64,000 nt of DNA from Phycisphaerae bacterium (GCA_019636475.1 JAHBXN010000001.1:682001-746000), one strand, 5' to 3'; shown: positions 21,562 to 31,560, numbered from the stretch's first letter. The notes: generated by a model from the sequence alone, not told the origin. Translations and numbers: made by a program.

Positions 21562-23247
21562 TCAGAGTTTGTCCGACACAATACGCAGAATCTCATTTTC
21601 CGCAGCGACCGCGGCGCGCTCCATCTCACCCGCCACCGAAAGGTACGCTGCTGCCGCAGCCTTGTCATCAAGCCCCTTGACGTTGATGCGCACGTTCAGA
21701 TGTGCCCCCATGACAGCCGTCCGAGCGCACAATGCCGCCACACCTGCGTCGGAGATGCTAGCCTCCATTCCCGTTTCCGCCATCGCCCGAATCACTGAAA
21801 GGCTCGCAAGCGACTCCTTCATCACCGCCAGAGGCGTCTCGATGGCGAGGCGCGTGGCGGATTGAATCGCCGCCTTGCGCGCCGACTTCTCCGCGTCCGT
21901 CGATTTCGGCAGGCCGAACGCGGACATGATCGCATTGAACGCATTCGTGTCCTCATCCACGAACTCCACCAGCCGCGTCCAATGCCGCTTGCCCTGTTCG
22001 GCCCGATGCGAGAATTCCTCCCATCGATTGTCCCAGCCTCGCTTGTGGCTGGATAGATTGGCCACCATGGTCGCCAGTGCCGCCCCCAGTGCACCCGCCA
22101 ATGCCGAAATGCTTCCGCCACCGGGCGCCGGCGCCTCGCTTGCCGTCAACTCCGTAAAGCCCTCGACCGTTAAATCGACGAGCCGGCTGCGCTTCGAGCC
22201 TTTAGCGATTGCGTATTCGATGATCTTCTCGTCCGGATTGAATGGCGACAGATCGCTGAGTCCCAGTGACTTGACTGCGATTTTGATCAGTTCCGCGTCC
22301 GATACCCCCGTCGATCGCTGCTGTTTTCGAAGGAAATATCGCCCGGCATCCAGCATCGCCGACAAAGGAACCAGGCCGACAATCTCGCTGCCCGTTACCC
22401 GAACGCCGCGAGCGTCAGCCTTACGACACGTCTCGTCGAATGCAACATGAATCGGCGTCACGTTCAGATTGGTCAAATTGATCGAAATCTGCGCGATGCC
22501 GTACTCCTCGATGAACCATCCGATCGCCTTGACGCACTTCAATGACCCCGGAATCCATTCAGGCTCGCCTTTGCTGTCCAGTACAGGCTTCCCGTCCGGC
22601 TTGCCGTCGGAGGTCTTGATCCGCCCTTTTTCGCGAATGTCATACGCAATCGCGTTGGCCCGACGAGTGCTCGTCGTGTTCAGGTTCACGTTATAGGCGA
22701 CCAGAAAGTCTCGCGCTCCAACCGCTGTGGCCCCACTCCGGGAATTGAACGTCGCGGGACCGAAATCGGGCCGCCACTCCGGCTTCGCCAGTTTTTCCGG
22801 CAGCCCTTCGTACTCGCCCGCCCGCACAACGGCCAGATTCTTCCTATCCGGATTCGATGCCGCGTACTCGTACAGATAGACCGTCAGCCCCGCCTCTTCG
22901 CCCAGGCGCCGGCCCAGTCGGCGTGCGAACTCAACGCATTGCTCCATCGAGACCTCGGCGATCGGAATAAGCGGGCAAACATCCATCGCGCCGAACCGAG
23001 GATGCTCGCCGTGGTGTTTCGACATGTCGATCAGTTCGGCCGATCGGCGGCCTGCGCGAACCGCCGCCTCAATCACGGCCTCCGGCTCGCCCACAAATGT
23101 GACGACCGTTCGATTCGTGGCGGCGCCCGGATCGACATCCAGCAGCTTCACGCCCTCCACGGATTCGATTGCCTCGGTGATCTGCCGGATAACGGCCAAA
23201 TCCCGGCCTTCCGAAAAATTCGGCACACATTCAATCAGTTGCGGCAT
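21562..23247 (-). CDS. ftcD: Formimidoyltransferase-cyclodeaminase
   Basis: A 561-residue bifunctional enzyme of histidine breakdown and folate metabolism. It moves the formimino group of formiminoglutamate to tetrahydrofolate and then releases ammonia. The N-terminal transferase (about 1-330) opens QLIECVPNFSEGRDLAVIRQI and includes KHHGEHPRFGAMDVCPLIP. The C-terminal cyclodeaminase (about 355-560) contains ASEAPAPGGGSISALAGALGAAL. The two domains are fused as in the animal enzyme. ATG 23247 with GGAG nine bases upstream was preferred to TTG 23253. With hutU it shows that histidine is degraded by the folate-dependent route. Confidence 0.94.
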   Translation of the reverse strand: MPQLIECVPNFSEGRDLAVIRQITEAIESVEGVKLLDVDPGAATNRTVVTFVGEPEAVIEAAVRAGRRSAELIDMSKHHGEHPRFGAMDVCPLIPIAEVSMEQCVEFARRLGRRLGEEAGLTVYLYEYAASNPDRKNLAVVRAGEYEGLPEKLAKPEWRPDFGPATFNSRSGATAVGARDFLVAYNVNLNTTSTRRANAIAYDIREKGRIKTSDGKPDGKPVLDSKGEPEWIPGSLKCVKAIGWFIEEYGIAQISINLTNLNVTPIHVAFDETCRKADARGVRVTGSEIVGLVPLSAMLDAGRYFLRKQQRSTGVSDAELIKIAVKSLGLSDLSPFNPDEKIIEYAIAKGSKRSRLVDLTVEGFTELTASEAPAPGGGSISALAGALGAALATMVANLSSHKRGWDNRWEEFSHRAEQGKRHWTRLVEFVDEDTNAFNAIMSAFGLPKSTDAEKSARKAAIQSATRLAIETPLAVMKESLASLSVIRAMAETGMEASISDAGVAALCARTAVMGAHLNVRINVKGLDDKAAAAAYLSVAGEMERAAVAAENEILRIVSDKL

Positions 23248-23703
23248 TTCCAATCACTCCCGTTCATCACCGGCGGCACCAGCGTTCAACCCAACGGCAC
23301 GGACCATCCTCACCCCACTGATGCTCCGCACTGCAAGAGCCGAGAGTTTATCCGCTAATCGGACCCGCGCAAAAGCCGCGCTGGGTTCGCCGGCCTTCGA
23401 GCACGAATCGACCGGCGCGACGCCGTCCGACCCGTGCAGCGAAGCGGACAGCCCCGTTTTCGGAAAGCTTCATTCCGGCCCCTGTCAGCGCTCGTTTTCC
23501 CCCGCTTCGGGACTTCAGTTATTGCCATTCAACCATCCGCCAGTAGGATTGTCTCACAAATTACCAATTGACGGTGGACGCGGGCCCGCTGAAGGCCCAA
23601 AGAACAACCGGTTATGCGTTGTCGGCGATCCCGTCTTCGCTTACTTTCATGAAGGAGAGGCGGCGTTCCGGAAACGACCGCGGACGGCTTGAGGAAACCG
23701 TTG
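23248..23703. other. Divergent intergenic region ftcD / desaturase
   Basis: 456 bases between two divergent genes. Frames here are shadows of ftcD or short. Several GC-rich partial repeats give possible stems, but I recognise no riboswitch or RNA gene. A TTGACG near 23567 lacks a fitting -10. Confidence 0.45.
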
Positions 23704-24657
23704 ATGGGCGCAGTTGAAATCAGAGATCTTCATAAGAATCCCAGAAGTAACGGCTTGCCCGTCGTGCTCAATCTCAGCGCGGTCGTCCTCGCCTTGTTCG
23801 CCCTCGCGAAAGGCTGGCCGACCGACGGTTGGCTTTCCATTTCCTTCTGGGTCATCTGGCTGTCGTACTTTCAGCACACCTGGATGACCATCTTCCATGA
23901 AGATGTACACTACGCGCTCTACAAACCCAAGTGGCGGAATGTCCTGAACGGCACGATCGTCGGAACGCTTCTTACCGTGCCTTTCACTGTCTACCGGCAC
24001 GTTCATATTCGGCACCATAACCGAATGAATCATCCCGAAGACTGGGAGCTCTGGCCGTATGTCGATCCGACGAAATCACTGACCTTCCGTCGCATTTTCC
24101 TGGTCTTTGATGTCCTGCTCGGCCTCTGGGTCGCACCCTTTATCTATGCACGAATCTTTTTCGTGAAGGACTCCCCCATTACGGATGCCGCCGCCCGCCG
24201 TCGAATTGCCATCGAGTATTCCGTCATGCTGGCCTTTTGGGCAGCGATCTGGGGGCTGGTGATCTACTCCGGTGAGTGGTGGCTGTTCGCGAAAATGTAC
24301 CTGATTCCTGCCTGGCTCTCCGGTGTAGTGCAGACGTTTCGAAAGTTCACCGAGCATCTCGGACTCCCGCTCGGCACACCGATGGAAGGCGCGAGAACCG
24401 TCCTGCCGGACGACCCGCTCGGCAAAGCCGTCGCATACACCAGTTTTCATATTACCGCACACGGCGTTCATCACCAGTACCCTCAGATGCCGCACGAGAA
24501 CCTTGAGAAGGCCATCGGGGTTGAGCGAAATGAACACCCCAACGCCCCCATCTTCGCGAGCCATTGGCGCGCCTTTCGCGACATGGCTACGCACCTTTGG
24601 TATCCCGGAATCGGTGTCAACGCCCGTTCCGCCACCTCGCCGGCGGCAAACAACTAA
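23704..24657 (+). CDS. Membrane fatty acid desaturase
   Basis: A 317-residue di-iron membrane desaturase/hydroxylase. The three histidine boxes are HEDVH (about residue 61), HIRHH (about 100) and HGVHH (about 260), set between hydrophobic helices. It would insert a double bond or hydroxyl in an acyl chain at the cytoplasmic membrane, with oxygen and an electron donor. ATG 23704 has GAGG nine bases upstream; a TTG at 23689 would add five residues. It begins a plus-strand run with an adenylating enzyme and a second di-iron lipid enzyme, which suggests one lipid-modification pathway. Confidence 0.87.
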   Translation: MGAVEIRDLHKNPRSNGLPVVLNLSAVVLALFALAKGWPTDGWLSISFWVIWLSYFQHTWMTIFHEDVHYALYKPKWRNVLNGTIVGTLLTVPFTVYRHVHIRHHNRMNHPEDWELWPYVDPTKSLTFRRIFLVFDVLLGLWVAPFIYARIFFVKDSPITDAAARRRIAIEYSVMLAFWAAIWGLVIYSGEWWLFAKMYLIPAWLSGVVQTFRKFTEHLGLPLGTPMEGARTVLPDDPLGKAVAYTSFHITAHGVHHQYPQMPHENLEKAIGVERNEHPNAPIFASHWRAFRDMATHLWYPGIGVNARSATSPAANN

Positions 24658-24725
24658 GCCGCGTGAAGCGCTGCTCTATGCCGCGCGTCTGATTCCGTAC
24701 CATGCGCGTTCGCGGTGACAAACCC

Positions 24726-26078
24726 ATGTCCGACCTGGTCCTGCCATCCATTACTGACATCTTCTGGAGGAATCCTCGGCGTTCAAGAGATGAGCTTCGC
24801 GCTCGCGCCGATGACCAGCTGCGTCGCCTGCTCATACACGCCGCCGAGAATGTCCCCCTGTATCGAGACCGCTGGAAACAGCACGGATTTGATCCCCGCG
24901 CCCTGCGGTCCGTCGACGACCTCCGGCACGCCCCCATGGTGGACAAAGACATCATCGTCGATGCCGCAGACCGGGCCATTGATCAACGCCGGCTGAACGA
25001 AACACTCGACACCATGAGCACCAGCGGCACCTCCGGCCGCGCGATCACCATCCGCCGAGTCCCCGCAGAAATGCGCCTCACCCGTCGATCCTATCTCCGT
25101 TCGCTTCTCTATGTCGGCGGCAGACCCTGGCACCGCGCGGTCACCATGGCCAGTACCTGGCTCGCGAAAAAGAAGGGCGTCATCATGAGCCTCATCGCCC
25201 GCGCGAAATACATCCACCCCCGGACGCCCATTGATGAACAGATTCGCACCCTGCGGGAATTCCGCGCCCAATACCTCATCGGACAGACCGGAGGGCTTTA
25301 CCTGCTCGCGCGCGAACTGCTCCGCCGCGGCGAACCTTTCCCGCTGCGAATCGTCGCGCCGACCGGCGCGACGCTGATGCCCGAAATGCGTCGAACCCTG
25401 CGCGACGCTTTCTCTGCCGAGCCGCGCGATCTGTATGGCGCCGTCGAACTCGGAGCAGTGTCATGGCAATGTCGCCACGGGAATTACCATCTCGACGCCG
25501 ATCGAATGCTCGTCGAGATCGTCGACGAAGCCGGAAACCCGGTTCCCATCGGACAACCCGGTCAGGTCGTCTGCACCGGACTCTATAACTACACCATGCC
25601 ACTCATCCGCTACAGGCTGCTCGACGTCGCCTTCCTGCGGCCCGACATCTGCCCTTGCGGAATCACCTTCCCCCTCATGGGCGATGTCCGAGGTCGCATC
25701 AACGATTTTCTGCCAACGCCGCGCGGCGATCTGGTTTCCCCGCATTACCTGTACCACATCTTCGATCATGCCGGTGGCAGCCCGGTCAAGGAATGGCGAA
25801 TCATCCAGCACGCCATCGATGAACTGACCTATGAATATGTGCCCGAGGAAAATTTCAACCCCAAATCGCTCGAGATCGGCATGGAGGCCATCCGAGATCG
25901 ATTCGGGCCCGGCACCCGAGTCACGGCCCTTCGGGTCGAGAGCGTGCCCATGACGCCGAATGGAAAACGGACCTGCATCGTCTCCCTGCTCAAACCAGGA
26001 GACCAACCCGGCATGCGGCCATGGGATGCACAAGCCGCCGCAGGCATGGCCGGCGACTACGCAATCGGTGCGGCCTGA
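24726..26078 (+). CDS. CapK/PaaK-like adenylate-forming enzyme
   Basis: A 450-residue member of the phenylacetate-CoA ligase/CapK family, which activates carboxylic acids as adenylates. The phosphate-binding loop is MSTSGTSGRAITI, followed by PTGATLMPEMRRTLRDAF, the Y-G-A/E region DLYGAVELGAVSWQC and the C-terminal hinge RINDFLPTPRGDLVSPHYL. Whether it makes a CoA thioester or loads another acceptor is unknown. ATG 24726 was chosen (GGTGA seven bases upstream); ATG 24702 is possible. It lies between two di-iron lipid enzymes, so a fatty acid is a reasonable guess for the substrate. Confidence 0.82.
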   Translation: MSDLVLPSITDIFWRNPRRSRDELRARADDQLRRLLIHAAENVPLYRDRWKQHGFDPRALRSVDDLRHAPMVDKDIIVDAADRAIDQRRLNETLDTMSTSGTSGRAITIRRVPAEMRLTRRSYLRSLLYVGGRPWHRAVTMASTWLAKKKGVIMSLIARAKYIHPRTPIDEQIRTLREFRAQYLIGQTGGLYLLARELLRRGEPFPLRIVAPTGATLMPEMRRTLRDAFSAEPRDLYGAVELGAVSWQCRHGNYHLDADRMLVEIVDEAGNPVPIGQPGQVVCTGLYNYTMPLIRYRLLDVAFLRPDICPCGITFPLMGDVRGRINDFLPTPRGDLVSPHYLYHIFDHAGGSPVKEWRIIQHAIDELTYEYVPEENFNPKSLEIGMEAIRDRFGPGTRVTALRVESVPMTPNGKRTCIVSLLKPGDQPGMRPWDAQAAAGMAGDYAIGAA

Positions 26079-26184
26079 CCCGCCGCCGGACATCCCCTTC
26101 GCCACGAAATGATTTTCGAACGCACGGGCAGGATGCTCCCTACCGATTTCTCCGCCCGGCTGCTATAACTATCAACCTGAACCC

Positions 26185-27138
26185 ATGCTGATGCTTGCTC
26201 AACATACCGCGTCGATTGCGAAATTGCCTTCGCTCATCGTCCTCATCGCCGTCTTCGTCCTCGGCGCCATCATTTTCCACATACTCGAACGAATCTACGC
26301 ACCGGTTATTCCCCGGTACAAAACCGGCCCGGGACGGCGCAGCTATTTCGCCGATATCACCGCCGCCGTGGTCGAAGGCCCGGTGCTCAGCAGCCTGACC
26401 AAAATCGGCGCCTACTCGGCCGTCATCGTCATGCCCGCGCTTCACATCAACGGCATGTCCGCCTGGCCATGGTGGATTCAGCTTGTGGTCTTTCTCCTGG
26501 TGAATGACTTCCTGCGGTACTGGCTCCACAGATGGCACCATTCAAACGATTTTCTCTGGCGAATGCACCGCGTCCATCACACCATCGTCGAAATGGATGC
26601 CGTCTCGTCCTTCCGGGTACACCTCTTCGAGGCCCTCATCAAATACGGCCTCATCGTGCTGCCGTTCCACTTCTTCAACGTGGATCGCTCCGTCATCCTG
26701 CTTTATTCCTCGGTGGATGTCCTCAAGGGATTCTGGCATCACGCCAATATCCGCACCCGAATCGGTCCGCTCAATTACATCCTCAATTCCGCCGAACTAC
26801 ACTGGTGGCATCATTCCGTCGAAGCCAAGGGCCAGCTTGCCAACTTCGGGTCGATTCTCTCGATCTGGGATTGGCTCTTTGGAACGGCCTACTACGATAA
26901 GCAGCACTGGCCGGAAAAGATCGGCGTCGAGGGAATGGAAAACTTCCCAGACACATATCACGAGCTGCTCACGACCGTCCGCTACAACGACGATGAAGCA
27001 ATCCGCCGGTACCCCGCCAATCGGAAGGACGCTGCGCAAACGCAAGACGCGTCGCCCGAGCGACCGTCTGCGAGAGATCGAAACGGCGAACGCCCCGAAT
27101 CCGATTCGATGGGCGCCTGCGATCCCGTCATGTCATAA
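26185..27138 (+). CDS. Sterol desaturase / fatty acid hydroxylase family protein
   Basis: A 317-residue di-iron membrane enzyme. Histidine clusters HRWHH, HRVHH, FWHHANI and LHWWHHS follow the family spacing, set among four hydrophobic helices. The family hydroxylates or desaturates sterols, carotenoids or long-chain lipids. A TATAAC hexamer at 26164-26169 lies 16 bases before the ATG at 26185, so it may have its own short-leader promoter. The last 45 residues are charged and poorly conserved. The 3' end overlaps the convergent GT9 gene by 6 bases. Confidence 0.85.
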   Translation: MLMLAQHTASIAKLPSLIVLIAVFVLGAIIFHILERIYAPVIPRYKTGPGRRSYFADITAAVVEGPVLSSLTKIGAYSAVIVMPALHINGMSAWPWWIQLVVFLLVNDFLRYWLHRWHHSNDFLWRMHRVHHTIVEMDAVSSFRVHLFEALIKYGLIVLPFHFFNVDRSVILLYSSVDVLKGFWHHANIRTRIGPLNYILNSAELHWWHHSVEAKGQLANFGSILSIWDWLFGTAYYDKQHWPEKIGVEGMENFPDTYHELLTTVRYNDDEAIRRYPANRKDAAQTQDASPERPSARDRNGERPESDSMGACDPVMS

Positions 27139-28245
27139 TCCCGGCACCGCGCCGACTCGTTCCGCCACTTTGTCGACTGTCAGTTCCAGCAGACATTGAT
27201 GCCCATGCGGGCATTGGCTCAGCGCACGCAGATAGCAGGGGGAGCAGGCCAGTGGCAATTTCACGACCCCATCCATTTTCCCGTACGGACCGGTCCGATA
27301 CGGATTCGTGGGGCCGAACAACGCGACCAGGGGCCGGCCGTGTCCCGCCGCGATGTGCATCGGTGCCGAATCCGCCGTCACGACGACTGCCGCCCGGTCA
27401 ATGATCGCCGCGAGCTGCCGAAATGTCGTCCGCCCGCACAGACTCCACGCCGCCGCTTCCGTCGCCGGTTCATCGGCCGAAACGCGCCCTGACACGGAAA
27501 TTCGGGATGAATCTTCCGCGATGCGACCATCCGCAACATCGGATTCGGACCCGACCAGCACGCTGCGCAGGCCGTGCCGTGCATATAGCACCCGCGCAAG
27601 TTCGCCAAACCGGAACGCGGGCCACCGCTTGGTTTCCCATCGTGTCCCCGGCACCAGCACCGCGAACCGTCCTTCGGCCTCGATCCCCGCTTCGGCCAGC
27701 AGTTCGTCCGCCACCCTTCGATCCGCCGGCGTCACCGCCACACGAAAATCCGGGCTGTCCTCGGGCAAGCCGAGCATCCGACCGAGTGCCAGAATCTTGT
27801 CAGCCGCGTGCATGTCGGCGGGGAGGCGATCGACTCGGTGATTGTAAAAAAACCACGCCCCCTCGCGCGCGCCGCGAAAACCGATCCGAAATCCGGCGCC
27901 GGAAAAAAAGGAGATCAGCCCGCTGCGAATCAAGCCCTGAAGATCCACGACGAGGTCGAACCGTCGCGCTCGCAGATCGCGGACGAATCGCACAAAATCA
28001 ATCGTCGCTCCGACGCTGCGTCCCAGCCGGCCATATCGTTTTCGATCAAATGGGATCACCTCGTCCAGCGACGGATCCGCATCAAGCAGATTCACGAAGG
28101 CCGTTGAGACAAGCCATGCGATGTGTGCGCGGGGATACCGCGTGCGCAACCGGCGCAGGACGGGCAACGCATGAATGATGTCGCCCGGTGAACTCGGCTT
28201 GATGATGAGGATGCGTTCGAATTCGCGGCCGGCCAGTTCACTCAT
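27133..28245 (-). CDS. Heptosyltransferase family (GT9) glycosyltransferase
   Basis: A 370-residue GT9 enzyme like ADP-heptose:LPS heptosyltransferases. The start ERILIIKPSSPGDIIHALPVLRRL is the family signature. FAVLVPGTRWETKRWP and the C-terminal VVTADSAPMHIAAGHGRPLVALFGPTNPYRTGP form the donor site. It probably extends the lipopolysaccharide core or a similar glycan at the inner membrane. Its ATGA overlaps the prmC stop by 4 bases, so the two are translated together. Confidence 0.9.
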   Translation of the reverse strand: MSELAGREFERILIIKPSSPGDIIHALPVLRRLRTRYPRAHIAWLVSTAFVNLLDADPSLDEVIPFDRKRYGRLGRSVGATIDFVRFVRDLRARRFDLVVDLQGLIRSGLISFFSGAGFRIGFRGAREGAWFFYNHRVDRLPADMHAADKILALGRMLGLPEDSPDFRVAVTPADRRVADELLAEAGIEAEGRFAVLVPGTRWETKRWPAFRFGELARVLYARHGLRSVLVGSESDVADGRIAEDSSRISVSGRVSADEPATEAAAWSLCGRTTFRQLAAIIDRAAVVVTADSAPMHIAAGHGRPLVALFGPTNPYRTGPYGKMDGVVKLPLACSPCYLRALSQCPHGHQCLLELTVDKVAERVGAVPGL

Positions 28246-29141
28246 GCGGTCATTGTAAACTCAAGAGTCCGTTCGATCCCCGCAAGATCGCGATAGCGAC
28301 CCGCGAGCGTCATTCCCGCATCCTGAAACATCGCCGTCACCGCGTCTCCCTGGCCCCGGCCGATTTCCAGAAGCAACACGCCGCCCCGCCTGACGACCGC
28401 GGCCGCGCTGGAAGCCAACCGACGATAGATCGATAGCCCGTCCGCTCCCGCGAACAGCGCCGACGCCGGTTCATAATCCCGAACCGCCCGGGGCAGCGAC
28501 TCTGCATCCGACTCAGCCACATAAGGCGGATTCGAAACAACAAGGTCAAATCCATCCGTCGGCAACAATTCAGGCGGTAACGATAGCAAGTCCGCCTCCA
28601 CAAAGCGGACACGATCCGAAACCCCCAGCGCCGCCGCATTCTCAGCCGCGACGGCAAGAGCCCCCGACGAAATATCCGTTGCAACGGCCGTCATCGTCGG
28701 AATCCGCTTGCATAGCGTGATGGCGATGCAGCCGGACCCCGTGCCGATATCCAGCAGCGAGTACGACTGACTCGCACGGGCTTTGCACCAGGCCAGCGCG
28801 CGCTCGACGATCAACTCCGTCTCCGGCCGCGGAACCAGAACGTCCGGCGTCACCTTGAAATCGAGCGAGTAGAACTCCCGGTGACCAATGAGATACGCGA
28901 TCGGGCGATGCTCCGCGGCCGCCTTCACCAACTCGCGAAAAGTCGCCCGCTGCGATTCGGTGGGGCTGTCGTTGTATCGGGTATAAAGCATGATCTTGCG
29001 ACAATCCATCGCCTTCGCAAGCAGCAGTTCGGCGCACAAGCGCGCATCCTCGATGCCGTGCGATTGAAAATGCTGCCGAGTCCAGTCGAGCAGCCTCCCG
29101 ACCGTCCAATCGCCGTTTGCCTGAGTGGCCTGAACCGCCAT
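28242..29141 (-). CDS. prmC: Peptide chain release factor N5-glutamine methyltransferase
   Basis: PrmC methylates the Gln of the GGQ motif in release factors. The product has the RPIAYLIGHREFYSLDF N-terminal domain, SAM motif LLDIGTGSGCIAITL and catalytic motif VVSNPPYVAES. The frame is open to an ATG at 29222, but ATG 29141 (AAGGA six bases upstream) gives 299 residues and starts at the family N-terminus. Either start is possible. It overlaps the GT9 gene by 4 bases. Confidence 0.92.
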   Translation of the reverse strand: MAVQATQANGDWTVGRLLDWTRQHFQSHGIEDARLCAELLLAKAMDCRKIMLYTRYNDSPTESQRATFRELVKAAAEHRPIAYLIGHREFYSLDFKVTPDVLVPRPETELIVERALAWCKARASQSYSLLDIGTGSGCIAITLCKRIPTMTAVATDISSGALAVAAENAAALGVSDRVRFVEADLLSLPPELLPTDGFDLVVSNPPYVAESDAESLPRAVRDYEPASALFAGADGLSIYRRLASSAAAVVRRGGVLLLEIGRGQGDAVTAMFQDAGMTLAGRYRDLAGIERTLEFTMTA

Positions 29142-29234
29142 CGCAAATCCTTGTGGGTCTGTTGCCCGCCGCCGCGAGTCGTCCCCGCGCCACGCGGTGA
29201 GCCGGGCGATCGAGTTCGCCATGACGACTTCATC

Positions 29235-30893
29235 CTATCGCCGACCGGGGCCTTGTGTCTCTGCGCTGTCCACCGGCGCGCCAGGCGACATCGGAAGGTA
29301 CACGCGGATCAGCGTACCTTCGCCTTCCACCGAGTGAACCGTGATCTGCCCCTGGTGCTCGTCAACAACCTTTTTCGCGACCGCCAGTCCCAGACCGGTC
29401 CCGCCCTGCCCTTTCGTCGAGAAGAACGCGTCAAAGATCGATTCCTGCTTCTCGCGAGGAATTCCTGGACCGTTGTCACCCACCGTCAATACAGCCGAAT
29501 TTCGAAGCGCGTCGAAACCCAGCTTCACATTGACAACGCCTGTCAATCGAGGCACGGCGTCGATCGCATTGGTGATGATATTCATCGCCACCTGCTCGAA
29601 GCCGTGCTTGTCCGCAGGAATGGCGGGCATGTCGTGATCGATCTCGCTGTTCACCGCGACGCCCTTCTCACCCGCGCGATGTCGCACCAGTTTCAGAATG
29701 TCATCCACCACCGACACAAGCTGGATCGGCTCGCGCCTCGGCTCACGCTGTTTCGCAAATGCCAGCATGTTCATCGTCAGCGAGTAAATGTTCTCCAGGT
29801 TTCGACGGACGATCTCCCAGCCTTGTTCGATCGTTTCCAGCTTTGCGCCGCGCAGTCCGAGTTCCACGACATCCGAGCCGCCTTTGAGCCCCTGTAGCAC
29901 ATTCTTGATGTAATGAGACAGCGATGCCACCGTTTCGCCGGTCGCCGCGAGGCGCTCCGTCCGTACACGCTCATTCACCAGCCGGGCATCTTCAATCGCC
30001 AGGCCCGCCATCTGCCCGATCGCAGCCACCAATCGAAGTTGCTCCTCGCTGTAGATATGCTTCGACATAGCGCAATCGACATAGATGACGCCGATCACCG
30101 CCTCATGTGCTGTCATCGGCACGCTGATGACACTCTTCAAGCCGATCGCCTGAATGCTCTCGCCGCCGTCGGAAAATCGGGAGTCGCTCATTGCGTTGGA
30201 GCACAGGACGCCCTCACGGCGGGCAATCACATGATCCACGATTCGCCGGCTTGCGTGCATCTTGTCCGCCGACTCGCTGGGCGAGCGAACCGCTTCGGTC
30301 TCGTATCTGCCTGTGCGATCGTCCTTCAGAATCACGAAGCCCCGGTCCGCGGGAACTTCCTCAAACACGACATCCAGAACGCGCTCCGCCAGTTGTTTCG
30401 GCGTCATCGCTGAACCCACGGCATCCAGCAACGTCGAAATCACCCGCCAGGAGCGCACCGCCTCCGCCGCCGTCGGCGACGCGAGAATCATGCTGTCGTC
30501 GCCGGACGCCACCGACCCGATGATGGCCGGCCCCTTTCCGCCCGCGTCCAGATCGAGCGCGCCGCTTTCGAGCACGGTCGCCGTTGATTCGATCGAACGC
30601 GCCTCGCTCGCATCCCATGTGAAAAGCGTCCCGCCAAGCCGAATCTGGTCGCCATCCTTCAGCCGCGAAGCCCGTTCCAACCGCTTCTCATTCAGGTAGG
30701 TGCCATTGGCAGACCGAAGATCGACCAGTTCCCACGCTCTTCCCTTTTGACGAATCTCCGCATGCTTGCGAGAAATGGTGTAGTCCGTCAGCGGCGTATC
30801 ACGACTGGCCCGCCCGATGAGCAGGGACTTGCCTTCGATCAAGCGAAATCGCTGTCCCTTGTCAGGTCCCTGCAATACAAGCAACGTTGGCAA
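29235..30893 (-). CDS. FHA-GAF sensor histidine kinase
   Basis: A 552-residue soluble signalling protein with three parts. An N-terminal FHA phosphothreonine-binding domain (about 1-90) carries LLIGRASRDTPLTDYTISRKHAEI and SANGTYLN. A GAF domain follows (about 145-300). The histidine-kinase core has H-box ASLSHYIKNVLQGL, N-box NIITNAIDAV, VGDNGPGIP and GTGLGLAVAKK. The longest frame starts GTG at 30935, but the TTG at 30893 has GGAG eight bases upstream and gives MPTLLVLQGPDKG, the usual opening of such FHA proteins; I chose it. No response regulator gene lies nearby, and there is no membrane segment. Confidence 0.88.
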   Translation of the reverse strand: MPTLLVLQGPDKGQRFRLIEGKSLLIGRASRDTPLTDYTISRKHAEIRQKGRAWELVDLRSANGTYLNEKRLERASRLKDGDQIRLGGTLFTWDASEARSIESTATVLESGALDLDAGGKGPAIIGSVASGDDSMILASPTAAEAVRSWRVISTLLDAVGSAMTPKQLAERVLDVVFEEVPADRGFVILKDDRTGRYETEAVRSPSESADKMHASRRIVDHVIARREGVLCSNAMSDSRFSDGGESIQAIGLKSVISVPMTAHEAVIGVIYVDCAMSKHIYSEEQLRLVAAIGQMAGLAIEDARLVNERVRTERLAATGETVASLSHYIKNVLQGLKGGSDVVELGLRGAKLETIEQGWEIVRRNLENIYSLTMNMLAFAKQREPRREPIQLVSVVDDILKLVRHRAGEKGVAVNSEIDHDMPAIPADKHGFEQVAMNIITNAIDAVPRLTGVVNVKLGFDALRNSAVLTVGDNGPGIPREKQESIFDAFFSTKGQGGTGLGLAVAKKVVDEHQGQITVHSVEGEGTLIRVYLPMSPGAPVDSAETQGPGRR

Positions 30894-31154
30894 ACCAGTC
30901 GTCTCCAGGAAAATTCGCAGCAGCCGATTGTCCACGACCGCGCTGCGATCACCACCCCAAAGCAGCGGGACCGCTTCACAGAAGTCCGAGAATCAGAATG
31001 CTCCGATAACAATCGGTCGGAGGATTCGGTCTGTTTTCCCCTCCGATTCGTCGGCCAACCGCATGCCGCAGGCTTGGCCGTTTGGCGAACTCCCCGTAAA
31101 ACTCCCCACATCGGTTCAATTCGGAGGCCACGAGAACAACGTCGTCAAATTTCA

Positions 31155-31553
31155 ATGTATCAAATCACACCTGAAAAACATGAGCAGCTCCGCAAGGCGA
31201 TCTACGATCATGATTACCTGCACCGAGTCCTGCGACGGATCGAGCAGCTTCATCGGATCGTCTTCCATGATGACGAATCCGGATGGAAGCAACTTCGGAC
31301 CATGGCGGAGGACATTCTGATCGCCGACATGGTCACACGCCACCGTGGCGGAATCGACGGCGTCTTTTTCAAACTTCGCGAAATCGAGGACAGCGGCCGA
31401 GACTGGAAGAGCGCGATCGACGAATACGCCGCCTACATTCATAACTACTATACGACGCCGCTTGGCAGGATTCTGAGAAACGACGTGCTTGCCGCACTGT
31501 CCCGCCCCGCCGCCGGCGCCGTCCCCGCGACTGAACGGCCCGGGACGAAGTAG
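31155..31553 (+). CDS. Small charged protein, function unknown
   Basis: A 132-residue protein with no family I recognise: MYQITPEKHEQLRKAIYDHDYLHRVLRRIEQ followed by helical, acidic segments and an IHNYYTTPLGRIL block. No signal or membrane segment. The frame is open upstream to 30747, but that part overlaps the kinase antisense and looks non-coding; ATG 31155 has no clear ribosome binding site. The gene is convergent with purC, ending 7 bases before it. Confidence 0.55.
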   Translation: MYQITPEKHEQLRKAIYDHDYLHRVLRRIEQLHRIVFHDDESGWKQLRTMAEDILIADMVTRHRGGIDGVFFKLREIEDSGRDWKSAIDEYAAYIHNYYTTPLGRILRNDVLAALSRPAAGAVPATERPGTK

Positions 31554-31560
31554 CGCCCCG

